64,000 nt of DNA from Akkermansia muciniphila (GTDB lineage: Bacteria; Verrucomicrobiota; Verrucomicrobiia; Verrucomicrobiales; Akkermansiaceae), in assembly GCF_030848305.1 (NCBI RefSeq), contig NZ_CP114598.1, positions 1,984,001 to 2,048,000 of the forward strand. The letters run 5' to 3'. Under the pieces are notes generated by a model, which was not told where the DNA came from, made no database searches, and saw only the letters and a program-made list of their open reading frames with translations. Of the stretch, positions 42,988-51,063 are shown one piece after another. Position numbers and translations under genes: made by a program. Positions within the stretch are counted from its first letter, which is position 1. Each line of letters begins with the position of its first letter.

Positions 42988-43613
42988 TTAGTCTGCAAGT
43001 GAACCTGGATATGTCCGTTGCCCTGGCCAGGATGGTCACGCCGGAGGATTTGCAGGCCATGACCCGGCACGCCGGGGACGATTTGCGCGACCTGCTGAAG
43101 AATCATTTTATCGACCGATCCCAGCAGACCGGATCGCGGAACTACTGGGCCGGGGCGGCGGAAGCCACGGAAAGCCACATGGAGGGCCGCACGGCCCGCG
43201 TGACGGTAAGCCATACGGGGGTGCGCCTGCACCTGCTGGGCGGCACGGTCCGGGCGACTGGCCGCATCTCCCCCGTGACGGGCCGCCCCACCAAAAGCCT
43301 GCTTGTCCCAGGGCCGGATTCCCCTTTGCGCAAGCGGCGGATCACGCTGGCCGAGGCCGGAATTCCCCAGGAGGAAATCATGGTCTTGTACAACGTCAAA
43401 AGCCGCATGCCCTACCTGGCCCGCGTCCAGGAACGCAAGCGCATGTACAAGGGCTGGAAGCAGAAAATAACGCCGCTGGGGCTGCTCCTTAAATCCGTGA
43501 CGCACGACCCCGACCGCACCGTTCTGCCGTCGGATCAGGAACTGACCGACACCGTGAAATCCTCCGCCGTGGACACCCTGGCAACTAGAATTTCCAACCG
43601 AACGAAACGATGA
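42984..43613 (+). CDS. Virion morphogenesis / tail completion protein
   Basis: 209 residues. EDLQAMTRHAGDDLRDLLKNHFIDRSQQTGSRNYWAGAAEATESHMEGRTARVTVSHTGVRLHLLGGTVR fits the phage virion-morphogenesis (gpG/HK97 gp10-like) group: a helical start, a variable loop, then GVRLHLLGGTV. The C-terminal helical end is Lys/Arg-rich. Predicted to cap or join the tail to the head. Overlaps both neighbours by 4 bases. Confidence 0.65.
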   Translation: MISLQVNLDMSVALARMVTPEDLQAMTRHAGDDLRDLLKNHFIDRSQQTGSRNYWAGAAEATESHMEGRTARVTVSHTGVRLHLLGGTVRATGRISPVTGRPTKSLLVPGPDSPLRKRRITLAEAGIPQEEIMVLYNVKSRMPYLARVQERKRMYKGWKQKITPLGLLLKSVTHDPDRTVLPSDQELTDTVKSSAVDTLATRISNRTKR

Positions 43614-44098
43614 ACAACGAACTACCGGACGGCCCCGAATACGTGTTTGCCCAGGCGGTGATCGACCGCCTGGCCGGAAAAAAAGAACTGGCCAATTACG
43701 TGATGCCCGCCCCGTTTGACGCCAGCGACCAAGTGAACAACCTTGCCCTGGCCGTGGCGCAGTATGATGCGGCCATCGCGGTCATGCCCCAGGCACCCCA
43801 GCCGCCGCCCTGGAAGGGTGTGGACATGCCGGACCCCGGCGTGATTGTCGCCACGGCAGCCATCCTGGTCATGACGACCGGGCAAGTGGGGGCTGACCCC
43901 ACGATCCGCCGCTTGTCCGCCCTGACCGCCGCCGTGCTGCGGCGGCTGCGCAAATGGTCCCCGCACAACGACGAGCTGGCCGGGACAGCCCCCTGGGTGG
44001 CGGAAATTACAGAACTAAGCACGGAACAAGTGCCGGACCTGAAGAACGTGGACGGCAGAGTGATTTTCCTCTCGATCCGAGAAACCCTGAACCCATAG
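43610..44098 (+). CDS. Mu gp37-like tail terminator candidate
   Basis: 162 residues. Position directly after the virion-morphogenesis gene and before the DUF2635-like gene, plus the alpha/beta pattern AVIDRLAGKKELANYVMPAPFDASDQVNNLALAVAQYDAAIAVM and DGRVIFLSIRETLNP, fits gp37-type tail terminators. Pro-rich linker in the middle. No direct recognition. Confidence 0.55.
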   Translation: MNNELPDGPEYVFAQAVIDRLAGKKELANYVMPAPFDASDQVNNLALAVAQYDAAIAVMPQAPQPPPWKGVDMPDPGVIVATAAILVMTTGQVGADPTIRRLSALTAAVLRRLRKWSPHNDELAGTAPWVAEITELSTEQVPDLKNVDGRVIFLSIRETLNP

Positions 44099-44105
44099 CA
44101 ACAAC

Positions 44106-44321
44106 ATGGCAAAGACAGAAAAAGAACAGACGGCCCCGGCATCCGCCGCGGGGGAAGCAGGCGTCAGCAGCCAGGCCAAGCCGCAACTGGTGAAAGTGCG
44201 CGTGACCAGGACGGGCACCAACATCAGCGGCATGACCTACCTGGCCGGAGTGGTGGTGAACGTCACGCCCGACCAGGCTGCGGCGCTCGAACAGGCAAAA
44301 GCCGGCTGCCGGGTATTTTAA
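44106..44321 (+). CDS. Small Mu gp38/DUF2635-like protein
   Basis: 71 residues: after a disordered Ala/Glu/Gln start, KVRVTRTGTNISGMTYLAGVVVNVTPDQAAALEQAKAGCRVF. The beta-rich piece ending with a helix and CRVF resembles DUF2635 proteins that precede tail tube or sheath genes. Function unknown. Confidence 0.55.
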   Translation: MAKTEKEQTAPASAAGEAGVSSQAKPQLVKVRVTRTGTNISGMTYLAGVVVNVTPDQAAALEQAKAGCRVF

Positions 44322-44378
44322 CGGACCGGAGCCGGAACGACGAACCATTAACAATTAACTATTAACCAAACCAAGCAC

Positions 44379-44966
44379 ATGGCATACGAAAAAAGATTTG
44401 TCGATAATTTGATCGGAGGCATGATCATCCGCATTGCAAAATTCGGGGAAACCGTCACCGCAGGAAACACGGTGGGAGAAGGGGCCAAGCCCGACGCTCC
44501 CACCCCGGAAAAGCCCGGACCGTGGCTGACCCTGGGTAAGATCAAGACGGCTACCAGCGAACGCCAGAAGAAGACGGCGACGGTGGAAGGCGTGAACGAC
44601 GCGGGATTTTATGAAATGCGCGATTTGTCGATCGCCCAGCAGTCCAAGCTGAAGTTCACGACGCAGGAGGTGACGCCTGAAGCGATCCAGCTGGCGTTCG
44701 GCGTGGCGGGCTGCCTGGAAGATGACCAGGAAGCCGCGCCGTTTTCATCCTCCGGCAACATCCGTTGCTGGGTGTATGGAGAACTGCGCAACTCCGGCAA
44801 TAACGCCGAAAAGCTGGCCCATTTCTGCGTGATGGGGGATTTATCCCTCACCAACAGCCCGAATTTCGCGTCCGATCCGGTGACGTGCGAGTTTGAGCTA
44901 TCCATCAAGAATTCCCCCCTGGCTACGTTCACGAGCCTGGCGCTGGCCAAGCTGGCGGCGGATTAA
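44379..44966 (+). CDS. Major tail tube protein
   Basis: 195 residues. KTATVEGVNDAGFYEMRDLSIAQQSKLKFTTQEVTPEAIQLAFG and TCEFELSIKNSPLATFTSLA are the alternating strands of siphovirus tail tube proteins. No sheath gene precedes it. A GGAGCC/GGCTCC hairpin (44982-45006) follows. Confidence 0.78.
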   Translation: MAYEKRFVDNLIGGMIIRIAKFGETVTAGNTVGEGAKPDAPTPEKPGPWLTLGKIKTATSERQKKTATVEGVNDAGFYEMRDLSIAQQSKLKFTTQEVTPEAIQLAFGVAGCLEDDQEAAPFSSSGNIRCWVYGELRNSGNNAEKLAHFCVMGDLSLTNSPNFASDPVTCEFELSIKNSPLATFTSLALAKLAAD

Positions 44967-45032
44967 CCCTGCGCCCATCCAGGAGCCGTCCGGCTGGGGC
45001 GGCTCCGCTTTCCCCCTTCCATCTTTCCAATC

Positions 45033-47252
45033 ATGATTATATACATAGATGCTAACACGCTGGCCCTGACGACGGCGGGCCAGGTGCCGCTGACTGACAT
45101 GGCCCTGGTGCGGGGCGACAAGATGCCGCTGCGCATCGTCCTGACGGACGGCCCCGGCAACCCCTCGAATTCTGACGAGGTGCCCGTGCTGGCCGTGAAA
45201 AAATCCCTGGGGGACGATTCCCTGGTGCTGGCCGCCACCAATCTGGAGCCGGTCGATGATGCCCTGGGGCCGGCTTATGTCGGGAGCCTGTCGGTCAACA
45301 CGACCCAGTTGATTGCGGCAATGAACAGCGCCGCGAGCATCGACCTGATCGGTGAGGTGGTCCTCATAGCCGGTGATGGTTCCCAGCGCACCTCCTCCCT
45401 GATCAGGGTAACCGTGCGCCAAGACATCTTGCCGGCGGATGTTATCCCTCCGGAGGATGTGCTGGCCGACTGGTCCGAACTGGTAGCCGACGCCCTGGCC
45501 GCACAACTGCCGGCCGCGCTCAAGGATGCGGGCGTGGAATTGGAAGCGGTGACCGGGCAATCCACCTTGTCCAGCGGAGATGCCGCCGACACCTGGACCA
45601 TCGTCGGAGGCTACGCATTCACTTGGGGAGACGAGATACTGGCGGGGCATCTGCCCGACAGCTGCCGCCTGACGAGTATTTCCACCGTGTATTTTTTCAC
45701 CGACCCCGCCCTGAATCAGTATTGCCTGCGGATTTGGCGGCTGACGGACGGCGCTTACAGCCTGATTGGGACCTCCGCCTATGTGTCCAACCTGTCCAGC
45801 GGCCAGACGGCCACGTGGGTATTTACGCCGGGCGTTACATTGCAGCGCGGAGACAAAATCATCATCCAGGTGTGCGAGGGGACGGAGATGACGCCCTACG
45901 CGCTGGGCATGCACGCTGTCCTGACCCCTTCCGTCCCCGGACGCGGTTTGATCACGGAGGTGTCCAACCCGCCCGCCGTGAATGGTACGATGGCTCCCTT
46001 GATGACCGTGGTGGTGGACTATGACGACGGCATCACCCTGGGAGGAATAGAGCTGGCCACCGCGCGACAACTGGACAGCCTGGGGCGGGATGTGCGCCAA
46101 TCATCCGCGACCGCCGAGGCTGCGGCGCGGACGGCAGGCCAGTCCGCCGCTGCCGCGTCCACGTCTGCCTCCGATGCCGCAACCTCCGCCACCAATGCGG
46201 CCAACTCTGCAACAGCGGCGGCTAATGCTCTGGCGGCCATACCGCAGGTGGATGATGCAGGCAACATGACGCTGGCCGGCAATATCACTGCTGCGGGAGG
46301 CACGTTTGACGGGGCCGTCAACGCCAACGGCGGCGTCAACATCCCTCTTGCTGTGGGGGCGCCGACCGATACGGGCGCAGTCAACCGCCTGCATGCCGCA
46401 GGCTTGGCCGGAGTGACGGACATTTTTTCCCAGCACGCCTACCTCAACACGGGCAGCATTACGGCGACAGGGACGGCGGCAATTACCGTTCTCATTCCCG
46501 GCCAGTATGCGCAGGTTAGAGTGCCTGCCGGGACTCACAGCACGATTGTCTTTCCCTTCACAGGGCCTAACGGTCAACATAATTATTCCAACTTTGCGGG
46601 ATTCTCCATTCCGTGGCGCATACCCGGCGCAGGCAAAATTACCATAGGCATCGGACGAGGCAGCAAAACGACAAGATCTGATTTAACCCAGGGATCGTAC
46701 AGTATTATCCCTGGCAATAATCTGGCCCACAACAGCGGCGAAATTCTGGACATCACATTTGATAATGTACGGGATGCGACCCGCGGGGGCTACGTGGTCA
46801 AGGTGCGTGAGATTTACGCTCTTTCCGAGGCGGCAGGGTGGAGGGTGAAAACTACTACAAGTTTTGTGCCCGCGACGCATAACGAGCCTATACCTTCAAT
46901 CGTTAATAAAATTATCTATCATCAACGAACCCAGTACAAATTCGAGAGCGAATATATTTCGTACGGCAGCCTCTATTTGCTGACGGGCGGAGGGCAGACG
47001 GTGCAGCTGCATAAAATCGCGGTGGTGCGCGGCGTTAATGCCTTTGAAACGGGCTTAGGGATTAGTTCGATAGTTACTGATTTGCCGGGGAGCGCGAGCG
47101 GGGATGTGTACATGCAGGTGGGGTCTGCGGTGCGCACCCTCTACCAGCCCGGCAACATCAATCCCGTTTATTACGCGCTGGAAGCATTGGCAAGAAACGA
47201 TATTGAAGCCGAAGAAACGGCTGATTTTGTGGACATTAACATACCTCTCTAA
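45033..47252 (+). CDS. Tail fibre / receptor-binding protein
   Basis: 739 residues. N-terminal 130 residues (IIYIDANTLALTTAGQVPLTDMALVRGDKMPLRIVLTDG...LIGEVVLIAGDG...SSLIRVTVRQDIL) form a BppU-like attachment domain, as in fibres of other Verrucomicrobia phages. Then a jelly-roll-like part (190-320), an Ala/Ser/Thr-rich coiled-coil shaft (STSASDAATSATNAANSATAAANALA), and a C-terminal beta domain (480-739), probably the receptor-binding head. Its place between the tail tube and tape measure genes is unusual; fibre genes normally lie after the hub. GC and codon use match the phage. Confidence 0.78.
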   Translation: MIIYIDANTLALTTAGQVPLTDMALVRGDKMPLRIVLTDGPGNPSNSDEVPVLAVKKSLGDDSLVLAATNLEPVDDALGPAYVGSLSVNTTQLIAAMNSAASIDLIGEVVLIAGDGSQRTSSLIRVTVRQDILPADVIPPEDVLADWSELVADALAAQLPAALKDAGVELEAVTGQSTLSSGDAADTWTIVGGYAFTWGDEILAGHLPDSCRLTSISTVYFFTDPALNQYCLRIWRLTDGAYSLIGTSAYVSNLSSGQTATWVFTPGVTLQRGDKIIIQVCEGTEMTPYALGMHAVLTPSVPGRGLITEVSNPPAVNGTMAPLMTVVVDYDDGITLGGIELATARQLDSLGRDVRQSSATAEAAARTAGQSAAAASTSASDAATSATNAANSATAAANALAAIPQVDDAGNMTLAGNITAAGGTFDGAVNANGGVNIPLAVGAPTDTGAVNRLHAAGLAGVTDIFSQHAYLNTGSITATGTAAITVLIPGQYAQVRVPAGTHSTIVFPFTGPNGQHNYSNFAGFSIPWRIPGAGKITIGIGRGSKTTRSDLTQGSYSIIPGNNLAHNSGEILDITFDNVRDATRGGYVVKVREIYALSEAAGWRVKTTTSFVPATHNEPIPSIVNKIIYHQRTQYKFESEYISYGSLYLLTGGGQTVQLHKIAVVRGVNAFETGLGISSIVTDLPGSASGDVYMQVGSAVRTLYQPGNINPVYYALEALARNDIEAEETADFVDINIPL

Positions 47253-47254
47253 TA

Positions 47255-47659
47255 ATGAACGACGCAGAAATACAAATTCAGTTTCCGAAGCCTGGAACAT
47301 GGCAGGAATTCACTCTGACGGCCATTTACCCGGACAAGGAAGGGTACACCCGGACAGCCCGCTACGCCCCTAATGAAATTCCAGCGGATCAGGCCCCGGC
47401 CATGGCCGCCGTCGTTGCCGCACTGGTGGGGCTGGGCGAGGATTGGCAGGCGTCCCAGGTGTGGGCGCGGCGCAACTGGGTATTACGGTTTTCGCGTGGT
47501 GATGCCGGATCTTACCAGACCAAGGAAGTAGTAATCCTTACAGTCGAAGCCATTAACGCCCAGGGTGGCCGAAAATTATTCACGGCGATTGAATACCCCT
47601 CCTTTGTCCTCACGGACCCCGCCGCCGTGGCGTTTTTCCGCTATTTCACTCAATCCTGA
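47255..47659 (+). CDS. Fibre-associated small protein, chaperone or tail component
   Basis: 134 residues: IQIQFPKPGTWQEFTLTAIYPDKEGYTRTARYAPNEIPADQAPAMAAVVAALVGLGEDWQASQVWARR, ending FVLTDPAAVAFFRYFTQS. It starts 2 bases after the fibre stop, so it is probably a fibre assembly partner. A clear paralogue lies outside the prophage at 55744. No family was recognised. Confidence 0.65.
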   Translation: MNDAEIQIQFPKPGTWQEFTLTAIYPDKEGYTRTARYAPNEIPADQAPAMAAVVAALVGLGEDWQASQVWARRNWVLRFSRGDAGSYQTKEVVILTVEAINAQGGRKLFTAIEYPSFVLTDPAAVAFFRYFTQS

Positions 47660-47665
47660 TTCCTG

Positions 47666-48133
47666 ATGATGGCCTATGAATCCACAGACACGGTGATTTA
47701 TCGTCCGGACGGCCTGGATGCGGTCACGCTCTGCAAACAGGGGGATCTTATGGCGGCTCCGGTGGACGTTACGGCCTCCGTCCAGGTGCAGCGGGACGGC
47801 GTGCTGGGCAGTTCCTGGATGCTTCAGCGGGCGCGGGGCAACGCCCTGATGCAGCTGTCTTTCACAGTGGCCCATCCGTTCCCGACAGCGGCGGCGGCCC
47901 GTGCCTGGGGCCTGGACGTCCAGGAATTGTTCACGCTGCACCCGCTGGGGCGCGTCACCTGGCTGACCTGCTATTACCAGGGCCGCCCCCAGCGCGTGAG
48001 GAAATACGCCGCCACCGTGGACCCTCCCCGCCCGTACCCCCTGACCAGTGAACACTGGTACGGGGTGGACTTGCGCGGGGCAGCCTGGCAGGCCGTAGAA
48101 TTCAAATTTGCCCTGACCGGAGAAATCAACTGA
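47666..48133 (+). CDS. Unknown tail protein
   Basis: 155 residues (start at 47666 or 47669). Beta-rich: DTVIYRPDGLDAVTLCKQGDLMAAPVDVTASVQVQRDGVLGSSWMLQRARGNALMQLSFTVAHPFPTAAAARAWGLDVQELFTLHPLGRVTWL. The stop overlaps the tape measure start by one base. It may be a tail assembly chaperone or distal tail protein; unassigned. Confidence 0.55.
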   Translation: MMAYESTDTVIYRPDGLDAVTLCKQGDLMAAPVDVTASVQVQRDGVLGSSWMLQRARGNALMQLSFTVAHPFPTAAAARAWGLDVQELFTLHPLGRVTWLTCYYQGRPQRVRKYAATVDPPRPYPLTSEHWYGVDLRGAAWQAVEFKFALTGEIN

Positions 48134-51063
48134 TGAACAACAATATTGACATATCCCTGACGCTTGGCACCCGGGCGGACATGAGCGGGATTAACCAGGT
48201 GCGCAAGGGGGTGGACGATCTTTCCACGGCAGCCAGGGGGCTGCCGCGGGAACTTATTTCCGGAGGGGTGGGAACCGTGGCGGATGCCCGGGCATTCTCC
48301 GGGGCATCCGCCCCTGGCAAGATGACCATACAGGTGGAGGGACTGGACCGTCTGGCCGGAACGATCGCCCGCGCGGAAGGAGTGGCGGCCAGCGGAACGT
48401 CCGCCCAGGGACGGACGGACAAGGCCCTGGAAGAAATGCAGTCCGGAATTGCCCGGGTGTCCAAAGCCGTGGAAGAGGTGGCCCGCGGGGCTGCTGCCCC
48501 GGATCATTCCCCCCTTCCTGTCCCCTCCGCCCGGGAAGGCGGGAATGAATGGATGATGGCGCGGCTGGACCAGATTGCCGCGCTGCTGGCCAGGATGGAC
48601 GCCACGCTGGCCAAGAGCCTGGCCGCATCTACCAAGCCGGAGGGGACGCTGGACCAGGTACGCAAGGGCATGGATGAATTGTCCCGGGCGGTCAAGTCTG
48701 TTCCGGCGCTTCCATCCGGAGGCGTGGGGGGGCAGACGGGGGCCGTGCCTGCTTATCCGGAGACACAGGCGGCAACGCCTAATGACTGGACTGTGAGGAT
48801 TGACGGACTGGACGCGCTGGGCGCAACGGTCCAGGGCGCGGACAAAACGGTGGGCCATGCTGCGGATGCCGTCAAGCAGCAGTCCGGATGGCTACAGCGC
48901 AGCATTGACGCCTTATCCAAATTTCCCGGACAGGTTCAAACCTGGGCGGGTGATAAAATGCAGGAATGGCGCAAGTTCAAAGGCGGCCTGCAAAACGCCA
49001 CCAATGTCCTCAACCTGGGCAAGGAAGCCTGGGGGCTGGGCCGGGCTGCCGGAAATGCCCTGAATGATGCGTTTGGCCTGGGCGCTAAAAAAGTTTCCGC
49101 GCAACTTGCGGACGTGCTGGCGAAGGGGAAAGCGAAGGTGGAAGCCTGGCAGGCGGGCATGAGCGCCGAACTGGGGAGGTTGAACCAGGAACAGGCGCTG
49201 AAGAAGGAACATGACCTGGTCAAGCAGATCAATGACGCTTACGACGCCCGCAAAAGGACGATCGAAGCCCTGGACGAAAAGGCGAGCCGGAACCTGGAAA
49301 TGCAGGCCCAGCTGCTGGCCATCGAAAACGAGAAGAACCGCAGCATCATCAGGCAAAAACAGATCCGCGGGGAAATGACCGAAAGCCAGGCCCGGGACGC
49401 CCTGGCGGCCATCGACGCCAAAGACGCCGGAGAACGCCGGGCTATCGAACGGAAGCAGGCGGAAAATGCCGTGAAAAAAGCCGAAGCGCTGGCCGAAGCC
49501 AAGGCGGAACAGATCAGGCGCATGCAGGAGCTTACCCAATCCAGCCCGGCAGCGGCAGGCGTGCGAGACCTGAAGACGGAGGATTTTTACAAGCAGGCGA
49601 ACGCTTTCAAGAATGCGGAAGCGGCCCTGAAACAATGGCAGGAACTGGCAGCCAAAAAGAAGAAGCTGGAAAAGGAAATTGCAGACGCGCCGAAAGAAAT
49701 GGCTAAAGCGGCCATGCTGGGCGGCGTGGGCATCCCACTGGTGGCCGGATTACAGCAGAAAAAGAATCAGGATGAAGAAACCCTGAAGCATGTACAGGCC
49801 TTAATGGATGGCATGCGGAAAGATGCCAGCATGCCATCCGCCACCAATGGAGAAATGATGGCCCGGCTGATTGCAGAAAAACAGCAGCAGGAAGCCGCCT
49901 TGAACAATATGATGGAAGGCATCAAAAATACGGGGTTGCTGGGCGACGTGCGCGGAAAGTCCGGGGATGCCTTGTATATGTCTTATGCGGATAGTTTGAA
50001 AATTGCTAAAGATGTAATAGATAATAGATCAAAAGCATTATCAGAACTAATAAAAGACCAGGAAGCTCTGGATGAATCTGTAAAGGTTGCCAAAGAACGG
50101 CTGAATAATGTTCTGACTGTGCAGGGCGTCCAGGCAAAGGCTGATTCCGACGTGCAAACGGAAACGAGAAAGACGGATGCCTGGCAGGATAACCAGCGGC
50201 GGGATGCTACAATTTCCCGGACGGCGGCGGAAGCTCTATCCAAAGCCGCGGAAGCGCGTAAGAAAGAACTGGACGCTACCAAAACGGCCATGAACACGGC
50301 TGTGGAAACACTGGAAGCAAGCCTAGATTCCTTCTCTGGATTTGCGGACAAGTATGCGGAGGGTAATAAAAAGGCCCAGGAGAACGCCACCAGGTTCCGG
50401 GACACGATTGGCCGCTTGCGCAACAAGGACCGGAAGTTATGGGACAAGCGGGACGAGAGTGACTCCAACTGGACGGAAGAATTCTTAAAAGCCCTGAAAG
50501 AAAAATTCGGCAATGCTTACAATTCCGACGCCGACCGGGGCATGGTGAAAGCCGCGGAACAAGCCTGGAAGTCCATGAATGACATCCTGACCGCTAAAAA
50601 GACACAGGAAAACCAGGAACAGAAAATCAAGGGCCTGGAAGAAGCCGCCCGGAAAGTAACCGCCCTGCCTGAAGACATCCAGGCCAAAAGCATGGCAGCA
50701 ATGGAACTGACGGAATGGATGCGGAAATACCGGGAGGGGGCTGTTCAGAAAGCGGGGGATCTGGCCGGAAGTTCCGACTATGAAATCCTTTACCAGGTGG
50801 AGGACGTTGTGCGCAAAACATTACAGGACGGACAGGTGGACAAGGGCGAGCGTGCCCAGCTGGCCAGCCAGCTGAAAATGCTTCTTGGCAACGACCGCGG
50901 CCAGGACGAAACGCCCGCGATTCACGGCATGGTGGAGCTGGTGCGGGAGATACTAGGCAGGTATTCCAGGAGCCAGGAAACGGCGCAAAAGCTGAACGCG
51001 GAAGTGGCGGAGCTGAAAAGCCGCCTGAACAAGATTGATTCACAGCGGGGGTATGGACATTAG
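48133..51063 (+). CDS. Tail tape measure protein
   Basis: 976 residues, the longest protein of the prophage and rich in Ala, Lys, Glu and Gln with long coiled-coil stretches (ALKKEHDLVKQINDAYDARKRTIEALDEKASRNLEMQAQLLAIENEKNRS; DQEALDESVKVAKERLNN). A repeated motif appears near the N-terminus (NQVRKGVDDLSTAARG at 18, DQVRKGMDELSRAVKS at 174), suggesting internal duplication. If tail length follows the usual 1.5 angstrom per residue, the tail would be about 145 nm. Overlaps the next gene. Confidence 0.85.
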   Translation: MNNNIDISLTLGTRADMSGINQVRKGVDDLSTAARGLPRELISGGVGTVADARAFSGASAPGKMTIQVEGLDRLAGTIARAEGVAASGTSAQGRTDKALEEMQSGIARVSKAVEEVARGAAAPDHSPLPVPSAREGGNEWMMARLDQIAALLARMDATLAKSLAASTKPEGTLDQVRKGMDELSRAVKSVPALPSGGVGGQTGAVPAYPETQAATPNDWTVRIDGLDALGATVQGADKTVGHAADAVKQQSGWLQRSIDALSKFPGQVQTWAGDKMQEWRKFKGGLQNATNVLNLGKEAWGLGRAAGNALNDAFGLGAKKVSAQLADVLAKGKAKVEAWQAGMSAELGRLNQEQALKKEHDLVKQINDAYDARKRTIEALDEKASRNLEMQAQLLAIENEKNRSIIRQKQIRGEMTESQARDALAAIDAKDAGERRAIERKQAENAVKKAEALAEAKAEQIRRMQELTQSSPAAAGVRDLKTEDFYKQANAFKNAEAALKQWQELAAKKKKLEKEIADAPKEMAKAAMLGGVGIPLVAGLQQKKNQDEETLKHVQALMDGMRKDASMPSATNGEMMARLIAEKQQQEAALNNMMEGIKNTGLLGDVRGKSGDALYMSYADSLKIAKDVIDNRSKALSELIKDQEALDESVKVAKERLNNVLTVQGVQAKADSDVQTETRKTDAWQDNQRRDATISRTAAEALSKAAEARKKELDATKTAMNTAVETLEASLDSFSGFADKYAEGNKKAQENATRFRDTIGRLRNKDRKLWDKRDESDSNWTEEFLKALKEKFGNAYNSDADRGMVKAAEQAWKSMNDILTAKKTQENQEQKIKGLEEAARKVTALPEDIQAKSMAAMELTEWMRKYREGAVQKAGDLAGSSDYEILYQVEDVVRKTLQDGQVDKGERAQLASQLKMLLGNDRGQDETPAIHGMVELVREILGRYSRSQETAQKLNAEVAELKSRLNKIDSQRGYGH

